Positions 49,555-58,107 of a stretch of DNA of 64,000 nucleotides are shown piece by piece (positions within the stretch are counted from its first letter, which is position 1; every line of letters begins with the position of its first letter). Both the position numbers and the translations under genes were made by a program. Location: positions 1 through 64,000 of the forward strand of contig CAZFLM010000015.1 of the NCBI GenBank assembly GCA_964519955.1. The letters are read 5' to 3'. Source of the DNA: CAZFLM01 sp964519955 (GTDB lineage Bacteria > Armatimonadota > Chthonomonadetes > Chthonomonadales > CAJBBX01). The notes under the pieces are model-generated. The model searched no databases, was not told the DNA's origin, and saw nothing but the letters and a program-made list of their open reading frames with translations.

Positions 49555-49578
49555 GACGAGCAGGGACGTCCCTCCCAC
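49555..49578 (-). repeat. Degenerate REP-like family A element
   Basis: Minus strand: GTGG, GAGGGAC, loop GTCCCT, GCTCGTC. Sequence and spacing follow the family but the stem no longer pairs well. Located between the phosphofructokinase and gamma-glutamyltransferase genes. Confidence 0.5.
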
Positions 49579-49613
49579 GACGGCGTGGGTGCTGGAGGGG
49601 TAGGGAGGCGGTC

Positions 49614-51203
49614 GTGGAGTACCCAACGCATCGCGGGGTCGTGGTCGCGCGGCGGGGCATGGTGGCGGCATCGCAGCCTCTGGCCGTCAGCGCCGGGCTG
49701 AGGGTGCTGGAGCAGGGCGGCACGTGCGTCGACGCCGCCCTGGCCGTCTCCTCCGTTCTCGCCGTCATCGAACCGTTCGCGAGCCACCTCGGCGGCGACG
49801 CCTTCGTGGTTCACTACGACGGGGCAACGGGCCGGACCACGGCCTACAACGGCTCGGGCGCGGCCCCGGCGCGCGCCATCCCCGCGGCGTTTCCCAACGG
49901 CATCCCGGAGCGGGGCCTCTGCTCGGCGAGCGTGCCGGGCCTCGTCGACTGCTGGTTCCGCCTCCACTCCGCGCACGGGCGCCTGCCGGTCGGCTCGCTC
50001 CTCTCCCGCGCCATCGAGTACGCGGCCGAGGGCCACCCCGCCGGGTACCGGGCGTGCCGCAGCCTGAACGCGCATCGCGCGAGCGGCGCGGCCTGGGCGG
50101 CGGAGGCGGTGCACACCCTCACCGACCGGGACCGCGACCTCGCGCCCGGCGACGTCATCGTGCAGCCGGCGCTTGCCCGGACGCTCGAGCTGATCGCGGA
50201 GGAGGGGCGCGACGCCTACTACGACGGGCCGATCACGCGCGCCATCGTCGCGTTCTCCGCCGCGCGCGGGGGGCTCTTCGCCGCCGAGGACTTCCGGCGC
50301 CACCGCACCCAGGTGGGCTCGCCCATTCGCACCACCTATCGGGGCTGCACCGTGCACGGCCAGCCGCCGGTCTCGCAGGGGCACATCCTGCTCCAGGCGC
50401 TCAACCTGCTGGAAGGGTTCGACATCGCCGGCATGGGCTTCGGCGCCGCCGGCCTGGTGCACGTGGGCGTCGAGGCGATGAAGCTCGCGTTCGCGGACCG
50501 CGCGGCCTACCTGGGCGACCCGGAGTGCTCCGAGGTGCCCATCGAGGCGCTGCTCTCCAAGGAGTACGCGGACAGGCGGCGGCCTCTCATCGACATGGCC
50601 CGTGCGGCCGGGAACGCGCAGCCGGGCGACCCGCGCCAGTCGACGACCTACTTCGCCGTGGCAGACGGGGAAGGGAGCGCGGTCAGCTTCATCCAGAGCG
50701 TCTTCCACTCGCTCGGGTGCGGCGCGGTGGACCCGGCGACCGGCATCGTGTTCAACAACCGGATGACCGGGTTCAACCTCGATCCGCGCAGCCCGAACTG
50801 CCTCGCGCCAGGGAAGCGCCCGGCGCACACGCTCAACGCGTTCCTGGTGACCGACGCTGGCGGCCTGCGCTGGGTCGGCGGCACGCCCGGCGGCAACATC
50901 CAGGTGCAGAGCAACCTGCAGGTGATCACCAACGTGATCGACTTCGGCATGAACCCGCAGGCCGCCATCGAGGCTCCGCGCTGGCAGTGGGGCGGCTCGG
51001 TCGGCGAAGACGCCGCGCTGCGCCTGGAGTCGCGTTTCGCTGCCGAGGTCGTACCCGAGTTGGCCCGCCGCGGGCATCAGGTCGCAGCCTTGCCGCCCTG
51101 GGGCCACGGGAGTACGTACCAGCTCATCGAGCGTGACCCGGCGACGGGCTCCTACCTGGGTGGCTCCGACCCTCGCGGCGACGGACACGCGGCCGGGTTC
51201 TAG
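49614..51203 (+). CDS. ggt: Gamma-glutamyltransferase family Ntn-hydrolase
   Basis: 529 aa. Substrate-binding subunit motifs: MVAASQPLAVSAGLRVLEQGG, LGGDAFVVHYD, ASVPGLVDCW. The autoprocessing nucleophile is Thr344 in QSTTYFAVADGEGSAVSFIQ, followed by GIVFNNRM and GGTPGGNIQVQ, as in GGT-like enzymes of the YwrD branch. No signal peptide, so it is probably cytoplasmic and may act on gamma-glutamyl compounds other than glutathione. The GTG start at 49614 follows GGGAGGCG. Confidence 0.93.
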   Translation: MEYPTHRGVVVARRGMVAASQPLAVSAGLRVLEQGGTCVDAALAVSSVLAVIEPFASHLGGDAFVVHYDGATGRTTAYNGSGAAPARAIPAAFPNGIPERGLCSASVPGLVDCWFRLHSAHGRLPVGSLLSRAIEYAAEGHPAGYRACRSLNAHRASGAAWAAEAVHTLTDRDRDLAPGDVIVQPALARTLELIAEEGRDAYYDGPITRAIVAFSAARGGLFAAEDFRRHRTQVGSPIRTTYRGCTVHGQPPVSQGHILLQALNLLEGFDIAGMGFGAAGLVHVGVEAMKLAFADRAAYLGDPECSEVPIEALLSKEYADRRRPLIDMARAAGNAQPGDPRQSTTYFAVADGEGSAVSFIQSVFHSLGCGAVDPATGIVFNNRMTGFNLDPRSPNCLAPGKRPAHTLNAFLVTDAGGLRWVGGTPGGNIQVQSNLQVITNVIDFGMNPQAAIEAPRWQWGGSVGEDAALRLESRFAAEVVPELARRGHQVAALPPWGHGSTYQLIERDPATGSYLGGSDPRGDGHAAGF

Positions 51204-51227
51204 CTGGAGCCCCCTGGCGGGGCGGCA

Positions 51228-51905
51228 TCACTTCCTGAAGGTGGGTGGCCAGGGCTCATCCGGGAAGACCGGCCATATCGAGGCGCCCACGGCGTGCCAG
51301 TCGTGAGACCAGGCGCCGTGCAGGTACGCCCAGATGACGGCGGCGCCGGCCGGAACCTGCTTCACCGCGCCACTGTGCCGCAGGATGATGTAGTTGCCGG
51401 AGGCCAACGGAGCGTACGGGGCCTGGACGTGGGAGTCGCAATACACGATGACGCTGCTGGGGGCTGGAGCCATGACGAGGCGTGGGTGGTTGGGGCTCGG
51501 ATCGTCGGGCAGGCCTGCGAGCGAGCTGACACGGTAGAGGTAGTCCGCGCCTAGGTTCGGGTCGCCATCGGGGCAGTAGTAGATCTGTCCGTTCCGGGTA
51601 TAGGCGGCAAGAGGATCGGACCCTCCCCATCGAGCGGAATCGTGGAAATGGGCGCGCGGCAGTTGGCCGTCGTAGTCGGCTTCGTACATCCGGAATGCCG
51701 CACCCAGTTGGCGTAGGTTCGAGGTGCACACCGTCCTGCGGGAACTCTCGAGTGCGCATCCGAACACCGGAAACAGCAGCGCGGCGAGCACGACAACGAC
51801 CGAGATGACGACGAGCAGCTCGATCAGACTGAAGCCGCCGGTACGATCGTCCGAGACGGCATGTCGCCGTGGGGATATGGTCCTCGCTGCGCGGCTGCGT
51901 CGCAT
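51228..51905 (-). CDS. Type IV prepilin-like pseudopilin
   Basis: 225 aa. A 24-residue basic leader ends in GG before FSLIELLVVIS; the mature protein has Glu5 and a long hydrophobic helix ending LLFPVF. After it, CTSNLRQLGAAFRMYEADYDG is the segment seen in the large pseudopilin families of Armatimonadota and Planctomycetota. The C-terminal part has aromatic beta segments but no clear DUF1559 H-x-G motif. It would be cleaved by PilD at the membrane. No pilus assembly genes are adjacent except the GspF-like domains at 24 kb, which are far away. Confidence 0.9.
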   Translation of the reverse strand: MRRSRAARTISPRRHAVSDDRTGGFSLIELLVVISVVVVLAALLFPVFGCALESSRRTVCTSNLRQLGAAFRMYEADYDGQLPRAHFHDSARWGGSDPLAAYTRNGQIYYCPDGDPNLGADYLYRVSSLAGLPDDPSPNHPRLVMAPAPSSVIVYCDSHVQAPYAPLASGNYIILRHSGAVKQVPAGAAVIWAYLHGAWSHDWHAVGASIWPVFPDEPWPPTFRK

Positions 51906-52229
51906 GTGATGGACTCCCGAGGCGGGGCGTCATGTGTCGAGACCGAGTGATCCGTGCGACCGTGCTGTCCAGCCGTTCTGCGCGCCGTCGCCATTGTCCT
52001 GCGTTGCGGGAGGCTCGTCACGCAGCGCGGGTCCGAGCGCTGATCCGGCAAGACCGGCCTTCGCGAACAAGTTGGCGCAATCCTCGGTCAGCACTGGTGT
52101 CACGCGCCGGTTCCGCCTTCGTCAATGATAGCGTGGGTGGGACGGATAGACGGCGACCAGGTTGTCCGCTGGAGCATCGTCAAGCTAAGCCTCATCCAGT
52201 GGTCTGACCTCAGAGAGGAGGCGTGGGAA
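51906..52229. other. Divergent intergenic region
   Basis: 324 bp between the prepilin and the Pro/Arg-rich protein, which are transcribed away from each other. Both promoters should lie here. I see no consensus boxes, repeats or gene in it; a TTGTCC near 52162 has no good -10 partner. Confidence 0.5.
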
Positions 52230-53867
52230 ATGAACGGAACCCTACGCGATGGCACTCGCGGAACTCTCGTGCTGCTCTCCGCCATTTCCGTGATCGCATC
52301 GTCGGCTCTGACTGGAGCATGGGCCCAGCGCGGAGCCCCGGCGGATCGGTCCGGAGGTGGTTCCCCTCGTCGCGAGGACTCGAGCCCTCGCCGAGACTCG
52401 TCGCCTCCGCCAAGCCGCGAAAGCAACCCTCCGAAGCGTGAGGAAGCCGCGCCGACCCGACAGGACCCGCCGACCAAGCGTGAAGATAGCAGCCCTCGAC
52501 GCGAGTCGAGCCCGGGTTGGGATCGCTCCGACTCCGGCAAGAGCCAGGACCCGCCGACCAAGCGGGAAGACGCGAGCCCTCGCCGCGAGACACCTCAGCG
52601 CGCCGAGCCTGCCCAGCGACAGGACCCGCCGAGCCGCCGCGAGGACGCGAGCCCTCGCCGCGAGACGCCCCAGCGCACTGAGCCACCCGCCAAGCGCGAA
52701 GACCCGCCTGCCGGCTGGCAGCGCTCGGACTCCGGCAGGGGGCAGGACCCGCCCAGCAAGCGCGAGGACATGGTTCCGCGTCGCGATCGGTCGGACAATG
52801 GCTCTCGCCAGGACTCGAAGGATCGGCGCGACGAGACCGGCGTTGGGCGTGACACCTCTGGGCGCGACACGTCGCCTCGTGGCACGCCGCGATGGGACTG
52901 GCCGGGCCGCACCACGACGGGCAGCCAGGGAGATCGCGGCCGAACGACGACGACCGGCAGCCAGGGCGACCGTGGCCGCACCCCGCCGGACCGCTCGGGC
53001 GACGCCCGCACCGGCGGCAAGGACCGCGTTGGCGCACCCAGCGCGTCGGGCCGCATCGACACCGGCCGCGTGCCGGCAGGCTGGCGTATCGATGGGGTCC
53101 GGCCTCCGGTTCCAGGCGGGCGGCCGGGCGGCTCCGGCGGACCGCGTGACCTGTTCGGACGCACGACCGAGGGCCGGCGGTTCGACAACGGGATCGCGCT
53201 GCGGCAGGCGCGCTACTTCGAGGACGCTCACTACCGCCGGTACTTCCCGCACGGGTACTCCTACTACCCGTACTACTGCCCGACGTTCGAGTTCGGCGTG
53301 GTGTACTACTCGCCCTACTCGTACTACGTCGGCACGGTGCCGCTCTACATCTACCGACACCACTGCCACGTGATGGCGCCGCCGGTGGTCTACATCTCGA
53401 TACCGATCTACCGGGACAGCTACTGGTCGGGTTGGGCCGATGATGGCGACTACTACCTGTACGACGACGGCTACCGGTACGACTCGGCATACCGCGAGGG
53501 TGGGCTGAACTCGGCGATCGACGCGATCGAGGATGCGTTCCGCCACGACGACGTGGTGCCGCTGGTCGACCTGACCGATCCGTCCGTGGACATCAGCGTG
53601 TTTCGCCGAGGGAAGTACGAGTACTCGATGGAAGCGGGCGACTACCTGGACATGACGCGGGACGCGATGCGGGCCATCCAGACGGTCAGCTTCAAGATCG
53701 AGCGCGTGCGGCGGCGGTCGGACGACGTGTGGTCGCTCGCCGGGCGGCACGTCTACAAGGACAACGACGGGGACCGGCGCACCGTGTACGTCTCCTACGT
53801 TCTGGAGCGCATCCACGGCCGGTGGACCATCACTCAGGTGGGCACGACACCGGATCGCCTGAACTGA
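52230..53867 (+). CDS. Secreted Pro/Arg/Asp-rich repeat protein with Tyr-rich domain
   Basis: 545 aa. Signal peptide (GTLVLLSAISVIASSALTGAWAQ). Residues 35-260 are low complexity, with repeated blocks such as QDPPTKREDASPRRETPQR. From about 320 comes a Tyr-rich stretch (YFPHGYSYYPYYCP, YYSPYSYYVGTVPLYIY), then a folded C-terminal domain of about 120 residues (DVVPLVDLTDPSVDISVFRRG, VYVSYVLERIHGRWTITQVG) that looks like an NTF2-like or snoaL-type beta-alpha fold. Start ATG 52230 follows AGAGAGGAGG. Probably an exported, cell-envelope-associated protein; no function assignable. The repeat blocks are prone to expansion. Confidence 0.75.
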   Translation: MNGTLRDGTRGTLVLLSAISVIASSALTGAWAQRGAPADRSGGGSPRREDSSPRRDSSPPPSRESNPPKREEAAPTRQDPPTKREDSSPRRESSPGWDRSDSGKSQDPPTKREDASPRRETPQRAEPAQRQDPPSRREDASPRRETPQRTEPPAKREDPPAGWQRSDSGRGQDPPSKREDMVPRRDRSDNGSRQDSKDRRDETGVGRDTSGRDTSPRGTPRWDWPGRTTTGSQGDRGRTTTTGSQGDRGRTPPDRSGDARTGGKDRVGAPSASGRIDTGRVPAGWRIDGVRPPVPGGRPGGSGGPRDLFGRTTEGRRFDNGIALRQARYFEDAHYRRYFPHGYSYYPYYCPTFEFGVVYYSPYSYYVGTVPLYIYRHHCHVMAPPVVYISIPIYRDSYWSGWADDGDYYLYDDGYRYDSAYREGGLNSAIDAIEDAFRHDDVVPLVDLTDPSVDISVFRRGKYEYSMEAGDYLDMTRDAMRAIQTVSFKIERVRRRSDDVWSLAGRHVYKDNDGDRRTVYVSYVLERIHGRWTITQVGTTPDRLN

Positions 53868-53909
53868 GGGACCCGGCCCACCCATATGGGGGATATTGCC
53901 CCCTTAGAA

Positions 53910-53943
53910 CCGTGGGCGCCGCGCGGCGCCTGGCGCCCCACGG
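53910..53943. terminator. Large GC hairpin before the GH15 gene
   Basis: CCGTGGGCGCC and GGCGCCCCACGG pair as an 11-bp arm with one bulge. The same 14-bp block GGGCGCCGCGCGGC recurs at 53914-53927 and 53949-53962. It may separate the two transcripts or fold in the leader of the downstream gene. Confidence 0.4.
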
Positions 53944-53980
53944 CTCTCGGGCGCCGCGCGGCCTGTATGGCGAGGAATCC

Positions 53981-55951
53981 ATGCCCCGACCACTTGTAGT
54001 TGGCAACGGCAACCTGCTCGTGACGATGGATCGCGAGTTGAACATTCGCGATCTCTACTGGCCGCACGTGGGGCTGCACAACCACCTGTCCGGACACCGC
54101 GCCCGCATCGGCGTATGGGTGGACGGGCGTTTCGCGTGGTTGGGGGACAACGCCTGGGAGAAGAACCTCTCCTACGAGCCCGGCACCCTCGTGACGCGGG
54201 CCGAGTGCCGCCACCCGCACTGGGGCATCCGCCTCACGCTGAGCGACTGCGTCGTCCATCGCGAGGACATCCTGCTGCGCCGTTTCCGCATCGACAACGA
54301 GTGGGACGCCGAGCGCGAGGTGCGGCTCTTCCTGTCGCACGACTTCCACATCGCCGAGACCGACATTGGCGACACCGCGTTCTACAACCCGTTCCTCGAC
54401 GCTGTCATCCACTACAAGCGCGACACGTATCTGCTCATCGGCGCGACGTCCTCGTCCGGCGGCATCTACCAGTACGCCACCGGCATCAAGGGCTTCCAGG
54501 GGGCGGAGGGCACCTGGCGCGACGCGGAGGACGGCGAGCTATCGATGAACCCGGTGGCGCAGGGCTCGGTCGACTCGGTCCTCTCGGTGCGGACGTCCGT
54601 CCACCCGCACCGCATCGCCGAGGTGCGCGCCTGGATCTGCGTGGCGAAGAACCTCGATGGGGTCGAGCGGCTCCACCGGCGCATCGCCGACCAGGGCTTC
54701 GATGCGCTGGTGCACGACACGACGCACTACTGGGCATCCTGGTCGGACGTCGACCGCGACCGGTTGAGCGACCTGCCGGACCCGATCCCGGACCGCGTGC
54801 GCCGCAGCCTCCTGATCCTGCGGACGAACATCGACAACCACGGCGCCATCATCGCCGCCAACGATTCCGACATCATGGAGACGGCGCGCGCTCACTACTC
54901 CTACATGTGGCCGCGCGATGGCGCCCTCGTGGCGTCGCTGCTGGACCGGCTCGGCTACCAGGACATCACGCGCCGCTTCTTCCAGTTCTGCGCTCAGTTG
55001 CTGCCTCGCCAGCGGGCTGTCCTGCTGCACAAGTACAGCGCCGACGGCTCGTGGGGCGCCACGTGGCACCCGTGGACGGTCGAGGGGCACCACGAGATCC
55101 CCTTCCAGGAGGACAGCACGGCGCTGGTGCTCTGGGCGTTGGGTAAGCACTACGAGCGGTACCACGACATCGAGTTCCTGGAGGAGCTGTACGAGCCGTT
55201 CGTGCGCCCCTGCGCGGACTTCGTGGCGGACTACCGCGACCCGGGAACCGGCCTGCCGCTGCCGTCATACGACCTGTGGGAGGAGCGGCGCGGTGTGCAC
55301 GCCTACACGTGCGGCACGGTCTACGGGGCGCTGATGTCAGCCGCGCGGCTCTCCGACGTGTTCGACGACGGGCGCGCCGATACGTACCGCGAGGCGGCCG
55401 GCGACCTGCGCGAGGGCATGGCCAAGCACCTCTGGGACGAGGAGCACAAGCGGTTCGCGCGGCGCCTCATCATGCGCGATGGCGGCAAATACGATCGCGA
55501 CATGGTCATCGACAGCGCGGTCCACGCGGTCCACCTGTTCGGCGCGTTCTCGGCGGACGACTGGCGCGTGGAGAGCACGATGCGCACGGTCCTGTCGCGG
55601 CTGTGGATCCAGACGGAGATCGGCGGCATCGCGCGCTACGAGGACGACTACTACTTCCGGCGCGTCGACAACACGCAGCGCGTCGCGGGCAACCCGTGGC
55701 CCATCTGCACCCTCTGGCAGGCGCAGTGGTACATCGCGCGGGCACACACGCACCCGGACCTGCAGACGGCCCTCGAGTTGGTGCTCTGGGCGGCGCGCAA
55801 CACGATGAGCACCGGCGCGATGCCCGAGCAGGTCCACCCGGAGTCCGGCGAGCCCCTCAGCGTGGCCCCGCTGACCTGGAGCCATGCCGAGTTCGTCTGC
55901 ACGGTGCTGGACTACCTGGACCGGAGAGACAGGCTCAACCAGACGCTGTAG
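53981..55951 (+). CDS. GH15 glucoamylase-like glycoside hydrolase
   Basis: 656 aa, cytoplasmic (no signal peptide). An N-terminal beta-sandwich (NRELNIRDLYWPHVGLHNHL type start, MDRELNIRDLYWP) precedes an (alpha/alpha)6 barrel: YMWPRDGALVASLLDR, KYSADGSWGATWHPW, LWEERRGVHAYTCGT with a candidate catalytic acid Glu in EERRG, and MPEQVHPESGEPLSVAPLTWSH with the likely base Glu. This layout is that of bacterial glucoamylases and GH15 trehalases. Probably releases glucose from alpha-glucans. The ATG at 53981 follows GCGAGGA. Confidence 0.9.
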   Translation: MPRPLVVGNGNLLVTMDRELNIRDLYWPHVGLHNHLSGHRARIGVWVDGRFAWLGDNAWEKNLSYEPGTLVTRAECRHPHWGIRLTLSDCVVHREDILLRRFRIDNEWDAEREVRLFLSHDFHIAETDIGDTAFYNPFLDAVIHYKRDTYLLIGATSSSGGIYQYATGIKGFQGAEGTWRDAEDGELSMNPVAQGSVDSVLSVRTSVHPHRIAEVRAWICVAKNLDGVERLHRRIADQGFDALVHDTTHYWASWSDVDRDRLSDLPDPIPDRVRRSLLILRTNIDNHGAIIAANDSDIMETARAHYSYMWPRDGALVASLLDRLGYQDITRRFFQFCAQLLPRQRAVLLHKYSADGSWGATWHPWTVEGHHEIPFQEDSTALVLWALGKHYERYHDIEFLEELYEPFVRPCADFVADYRDPGTGLPLPSYDLWEERRGVHAYTCGTVYGALMSAARLSDVFDDGRADTYREAAGDLREGMAKHLWDEEHKRFARRLIMRDGGKYDRDMVIDSAVHAVHLFGAFSADDWRVESTMRTVLSRLWIQTEIGGIARYEDDYYFRRVDNTQRVAGNPWPICTLWQAQWYIARAHTHPDLQTALELVLWAARNTMSTGAMPEQVHPESGEPLSVAPLTWSHAEFVCTVLDYLDRRDRLNQTL

Positions 55952-55995
55952 GGCGGCCCCCACCACGGCGCCGGTGCGGTCGAGGGCAAAGGCCC

Positions 55996-56074
55996 GGCGG
56001 GGCGCGGATGCCCCGCCCTACGCACCGAACGCCGCAATGCACCCACCCGTGGGGCGCGCCCTCCGCGGCGCGCC
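55996..56074. repeat. Facing pair of REP-like elements with different stems
   Basis: 55996-56021 (minus): GTAG, stem GGCGGGGC, loop ATCCGC, stem GCCCCGCC, perfect 8 bp. 56049-56074 (plus): GTGG, stem GGCGCGCC, loop CTCCGC, stem GGCGCGCC, perfect 8 bp. They lie between convergent genes (GH15 and the GNAT). Confidence 0.75.
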
Positions 56075-56103
56075 GGGAGACCCCTCGCCAGGAACCGCGG
56101 CAC

Positions 56104-56562
56104 CTACGTGTCGGCCCCGGCCTGCGCCTGTGCCGCGCGGTGGAGGGTCATGCGGCGGTGGTCGATGCCGGCGTCGAGGAAGACTGGACCCTCCGCGGCG
56201 AACCCGAGCCGCTCGTAGAAGGGGATCACCTGGACCTGGGCGTCGAGCATGAGGCGCTCGTACTGGTCGAACGCGTCCTCCATGACGAAGCGCATCAGCG
56301 CGAGCCCCACGCCGCGGCCCCGGTGCTCGCGCAGCACCGCGACGCGGCCGATCTTGCCGGTTGCCGCGTCCTTCGCCAGGAGCCTCGCGGTCCCGACAAT
56401 GCGGCCATCCTCCTCCGCGAGGTAGTGCGTCGCCGTCGCGTCGAACGCGTCAAGCTCCTCCTCCGGTGGCACCCGCTGCTCATCCACGAAGACCGTCATC
56501 CGCACCGAGAAGCACTGCTCCAGCTCGGTGTCCGTCCGCACCTGCCGCACTCGTACCGCCAT
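56104..56562 (-). CDS. GNAT-family N-acetyltransferase (ElaA/YjcF-like)
   Basis: 152 aa. The start VRQVRTDTELEQCFSVRMTVF with VDEQRVPPEEELDAFD is that of the YjcF/ElaA branch; motif A is VAVLREHRGRGVGLALM, where acetyl-CoA binds, and FYERLGFAAEGPVF is motif B. Substrate unknown. It begins 4 nt after the stop codon of the 89-aa gene on the same strand, so the two form an operon. The tail AQAQAGADT is not conserved. Confidence 0.9.
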   Translation of the reverse strand: MAVRVRQVRTDTELEQCFSVRMTVFVDEQRVPPEEELDAFDATATHYLAEEDGRIVGTARLLAKDAATGKIGRVAVLREHRGRGVGLALMRFVMEDAFDQYERLMLDAQVQVIPFYERLGFAAEGPVFLDAGIDHRRMTLHRAAQAQAGADT

Positions 56563-56566
56563 CGCG

Positions 56567-56836
56567 CTAGACCAGCTCCTCGACTACCTCATGCTCGCCG
56601 CGCGGGACCACGCTGAAGGACCGTGAGGCGTACACGGGCGCGATGTGGGCGGTGTTGTGGCGATAGTCCTCGTCGATGTGGAACGAAAAAGCCTCGGTCA
56701 TGCGGCAGAACTTGCGCAGCTCCGCCACCTCGCGCGGCGTCTCGGGGATCAGACGCAGTTCCAGGCTGATGCGCCGGCCTCGCTCGTCGAACACAGCGGG
56801 CTCGCCCGGGTACATGCCCTCGATCTGTGCCTTCAT
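56567..56836 (-). CDS. Small protein of unknown function upstream of the GNAT
   Basis: 89 aa starting MKAQIEGMYPGEPAVFDERG, with IPETPREVAELRKFC and a charged end. It has a mixed alpha/beta feel and no membrane segment. I do not recognise the family. ATG at 56836 follows a GATGAGCAC context without a clear Shine-Dalgarno. The tight 4-nt spacing to the acetyltransferase suggests co-translation and perhaps a shared function. Confidence 0.6.
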   Translation of the reverse strand: MKAQIEGMYPGEPAVFDERGRRISLELRLIPETPREVAELRKFCRMTEAFSFHIDEDYRHNTAHIAPVYASRSFSVVPRGEHEVVEELV

Positions 56837-56851
56837 GTGCTCATCCTCGGT

Positions 56852-58006
56852 CTAGCGTCGTGGCTGCGGCTTGCCGCGCGCCGTTGTCTCACGCTGCCAG
56901 CGCGCGAGCTTGGCGATACCCAGCATCTCGGCGCCCCCGGCCGCATCGGCCGGGTCGTCGTCGAACGCCTGCCTGGCGTCGGCCAGGATCTCGCGGTCCC
57001 ATCGGCACAGGTCGAGCCAGCGCCCCAGCGCCTGCGGGATGTACGTGTTGGGGCCGCCGGCGCCGCCCACCGTGTCCGCCCACTCGCCGGGAGCGCGCCG
57101 CACGTGGTCGGTCCAGGTTCGGGCGAAGCGGATCATGTCGAACTCGGTGAACACGATCCGCGCATCGCGGCACCGGATGGCGAACTGCACGTTGATGGCT
57201 GCGTGCGACAGGTCCTCGCTGCCCGTGCCCGTGCGGTCCGGCTTCGGGTTGTAGGCCCAGTCGAACGCGTCGTCGGGCGTCTTGCGCAGGCGGCTGCGGA
57301 AGTAGGTCGCCAGCCGCGTTGCACGGTCGCGATAGGTTGGCTCGCGCGTCGCCGCGTACAGGTCGATCATCACGATGCCAAGCGCGTTCTGCTGGTTCAG
57401 CGGCAGCGGCCCGACGACGCTGTCCGTGTAGTGCCCCTCTCCGGGGCCGGGCCCCTCGCGCCACTCGCCGTCGTGCGCCGCCACGCATTCCGCTATGCGC
57501 CTGGTCCAGCGGTCGGCCGTCTCGCCATAGCGCTTCCGCAGAGACGGCGTGCGCTTCACCAGCGCAACGAACTCGGCGGGCCCCTGGCAGATCATGCCGG
57601 TATGCACGGCCCAGACGTGCCAGACACCCTTGGAGTAGTGCGGCGTGCCCCAGCCCGCGGCGGGCTTTGCTCCGGGCGCGTGCGTCGGGGGCGTCGTCTC
57701 ACCCCTCTGGGCGCGAACGTCGTCGCGGTTGCGCAGCACGGCGTCGAACTGCTCGACGAGGCTGTCCAGGTACTTCGTCCGGCCGGTCGCGCGGTACATG
57801 TCGACATAGGCCTGCTGGAGGTAGCTCTGGCCCCACGCCAACTCGCCCGACACGTTGAGCGACGCGGAGTAGCCCCGCCCTTCGTGCTGGGCGGCGTCCA
57901 GCCGGTCGAACCGGGCGACGTAGTCGTTCGCCTGCGCGAGCGCCGCCGGCCCCCAGACCGTCCAGGCCAGAGCGACCGAGACACTTGCCAATCCACCACG
58001 CTTCAT
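56852..58006 (-). CDS. Secreted helical-barrel glycan-active protein
   Basis: 384 aa with signal peptide (GLASVSVALAWTVWGPAALAQ). The body is alternating helices with aromatic-rich turns (GELAWGQSYLQQAYVDMYRA, GWGTPHYSKGVWHVWAVHTGM, LPLNQQNALGIVMIDLYAAT, ARTWTDHVRRAPGEW), as in (alpha/alpha)6 barrels of GH88/GH105 hydrolases, polysaccharide lyases or epimerases. Candidate acidic residues are present but no definite catalytic pair. ATG 58006 (MKRGGLAS) is chosen because the signal peptide starts there. A REP-like element follows upstream at 58059. Confidence 0.7.
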   Translation of the reverse strand: MKRGGLASVSVALAWTVWGPAALAQANDYVARFDRLDAAQHEGRGYSASLNVSGELAWGQSYLQQAYVDMYRATGRTKYLDSLVEQFDAVLRNRDDVRAQRGETTPPTHAPGAKPAAGWGTPHYSKGVWHVWAVHTGMICQGPAEFVALVKRTPSLRKRYGETADRWTRRIAECVAAHDGEWREGPGPGEGHYTDSVVGPLPLNQQNALGIVMIDLYAATREPTYRDRATRLATYFRSRLRKTPDDAFDWAYNPKPDRTGTGSEDLSHAAINVQFAIRCRDARIVFTEFDMIRFARTWTDHVRRAPGEWADTVGGAGGPNTYIPQALGRWLDLCRWDREILADARQAFDDDPADAAGGAEMLGIAKLARWQRETTARGKPQPRR

Positions 58007-58058
58007 TGCCGCCCTCCCTCTTGGGAGCATCTTCGCGATCGGCCCAGCCGGCGTCGTG

Positions 58059-58082
58059 GTGGGATGGGCCTCCGTGCCCGTC
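58059..58082 (+). repeat. REP-like family A element
   Basis: GTGG, stem GATGGGC, loop CTCCGT, stem GCCCGTC, between the secreted helical-barrel gene and the second GNAT gene. Confidence 0.75.
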
Positions 58083-58107
58083 CGTTAGGTCCCTCGGGTG
58101 GGCCGCG

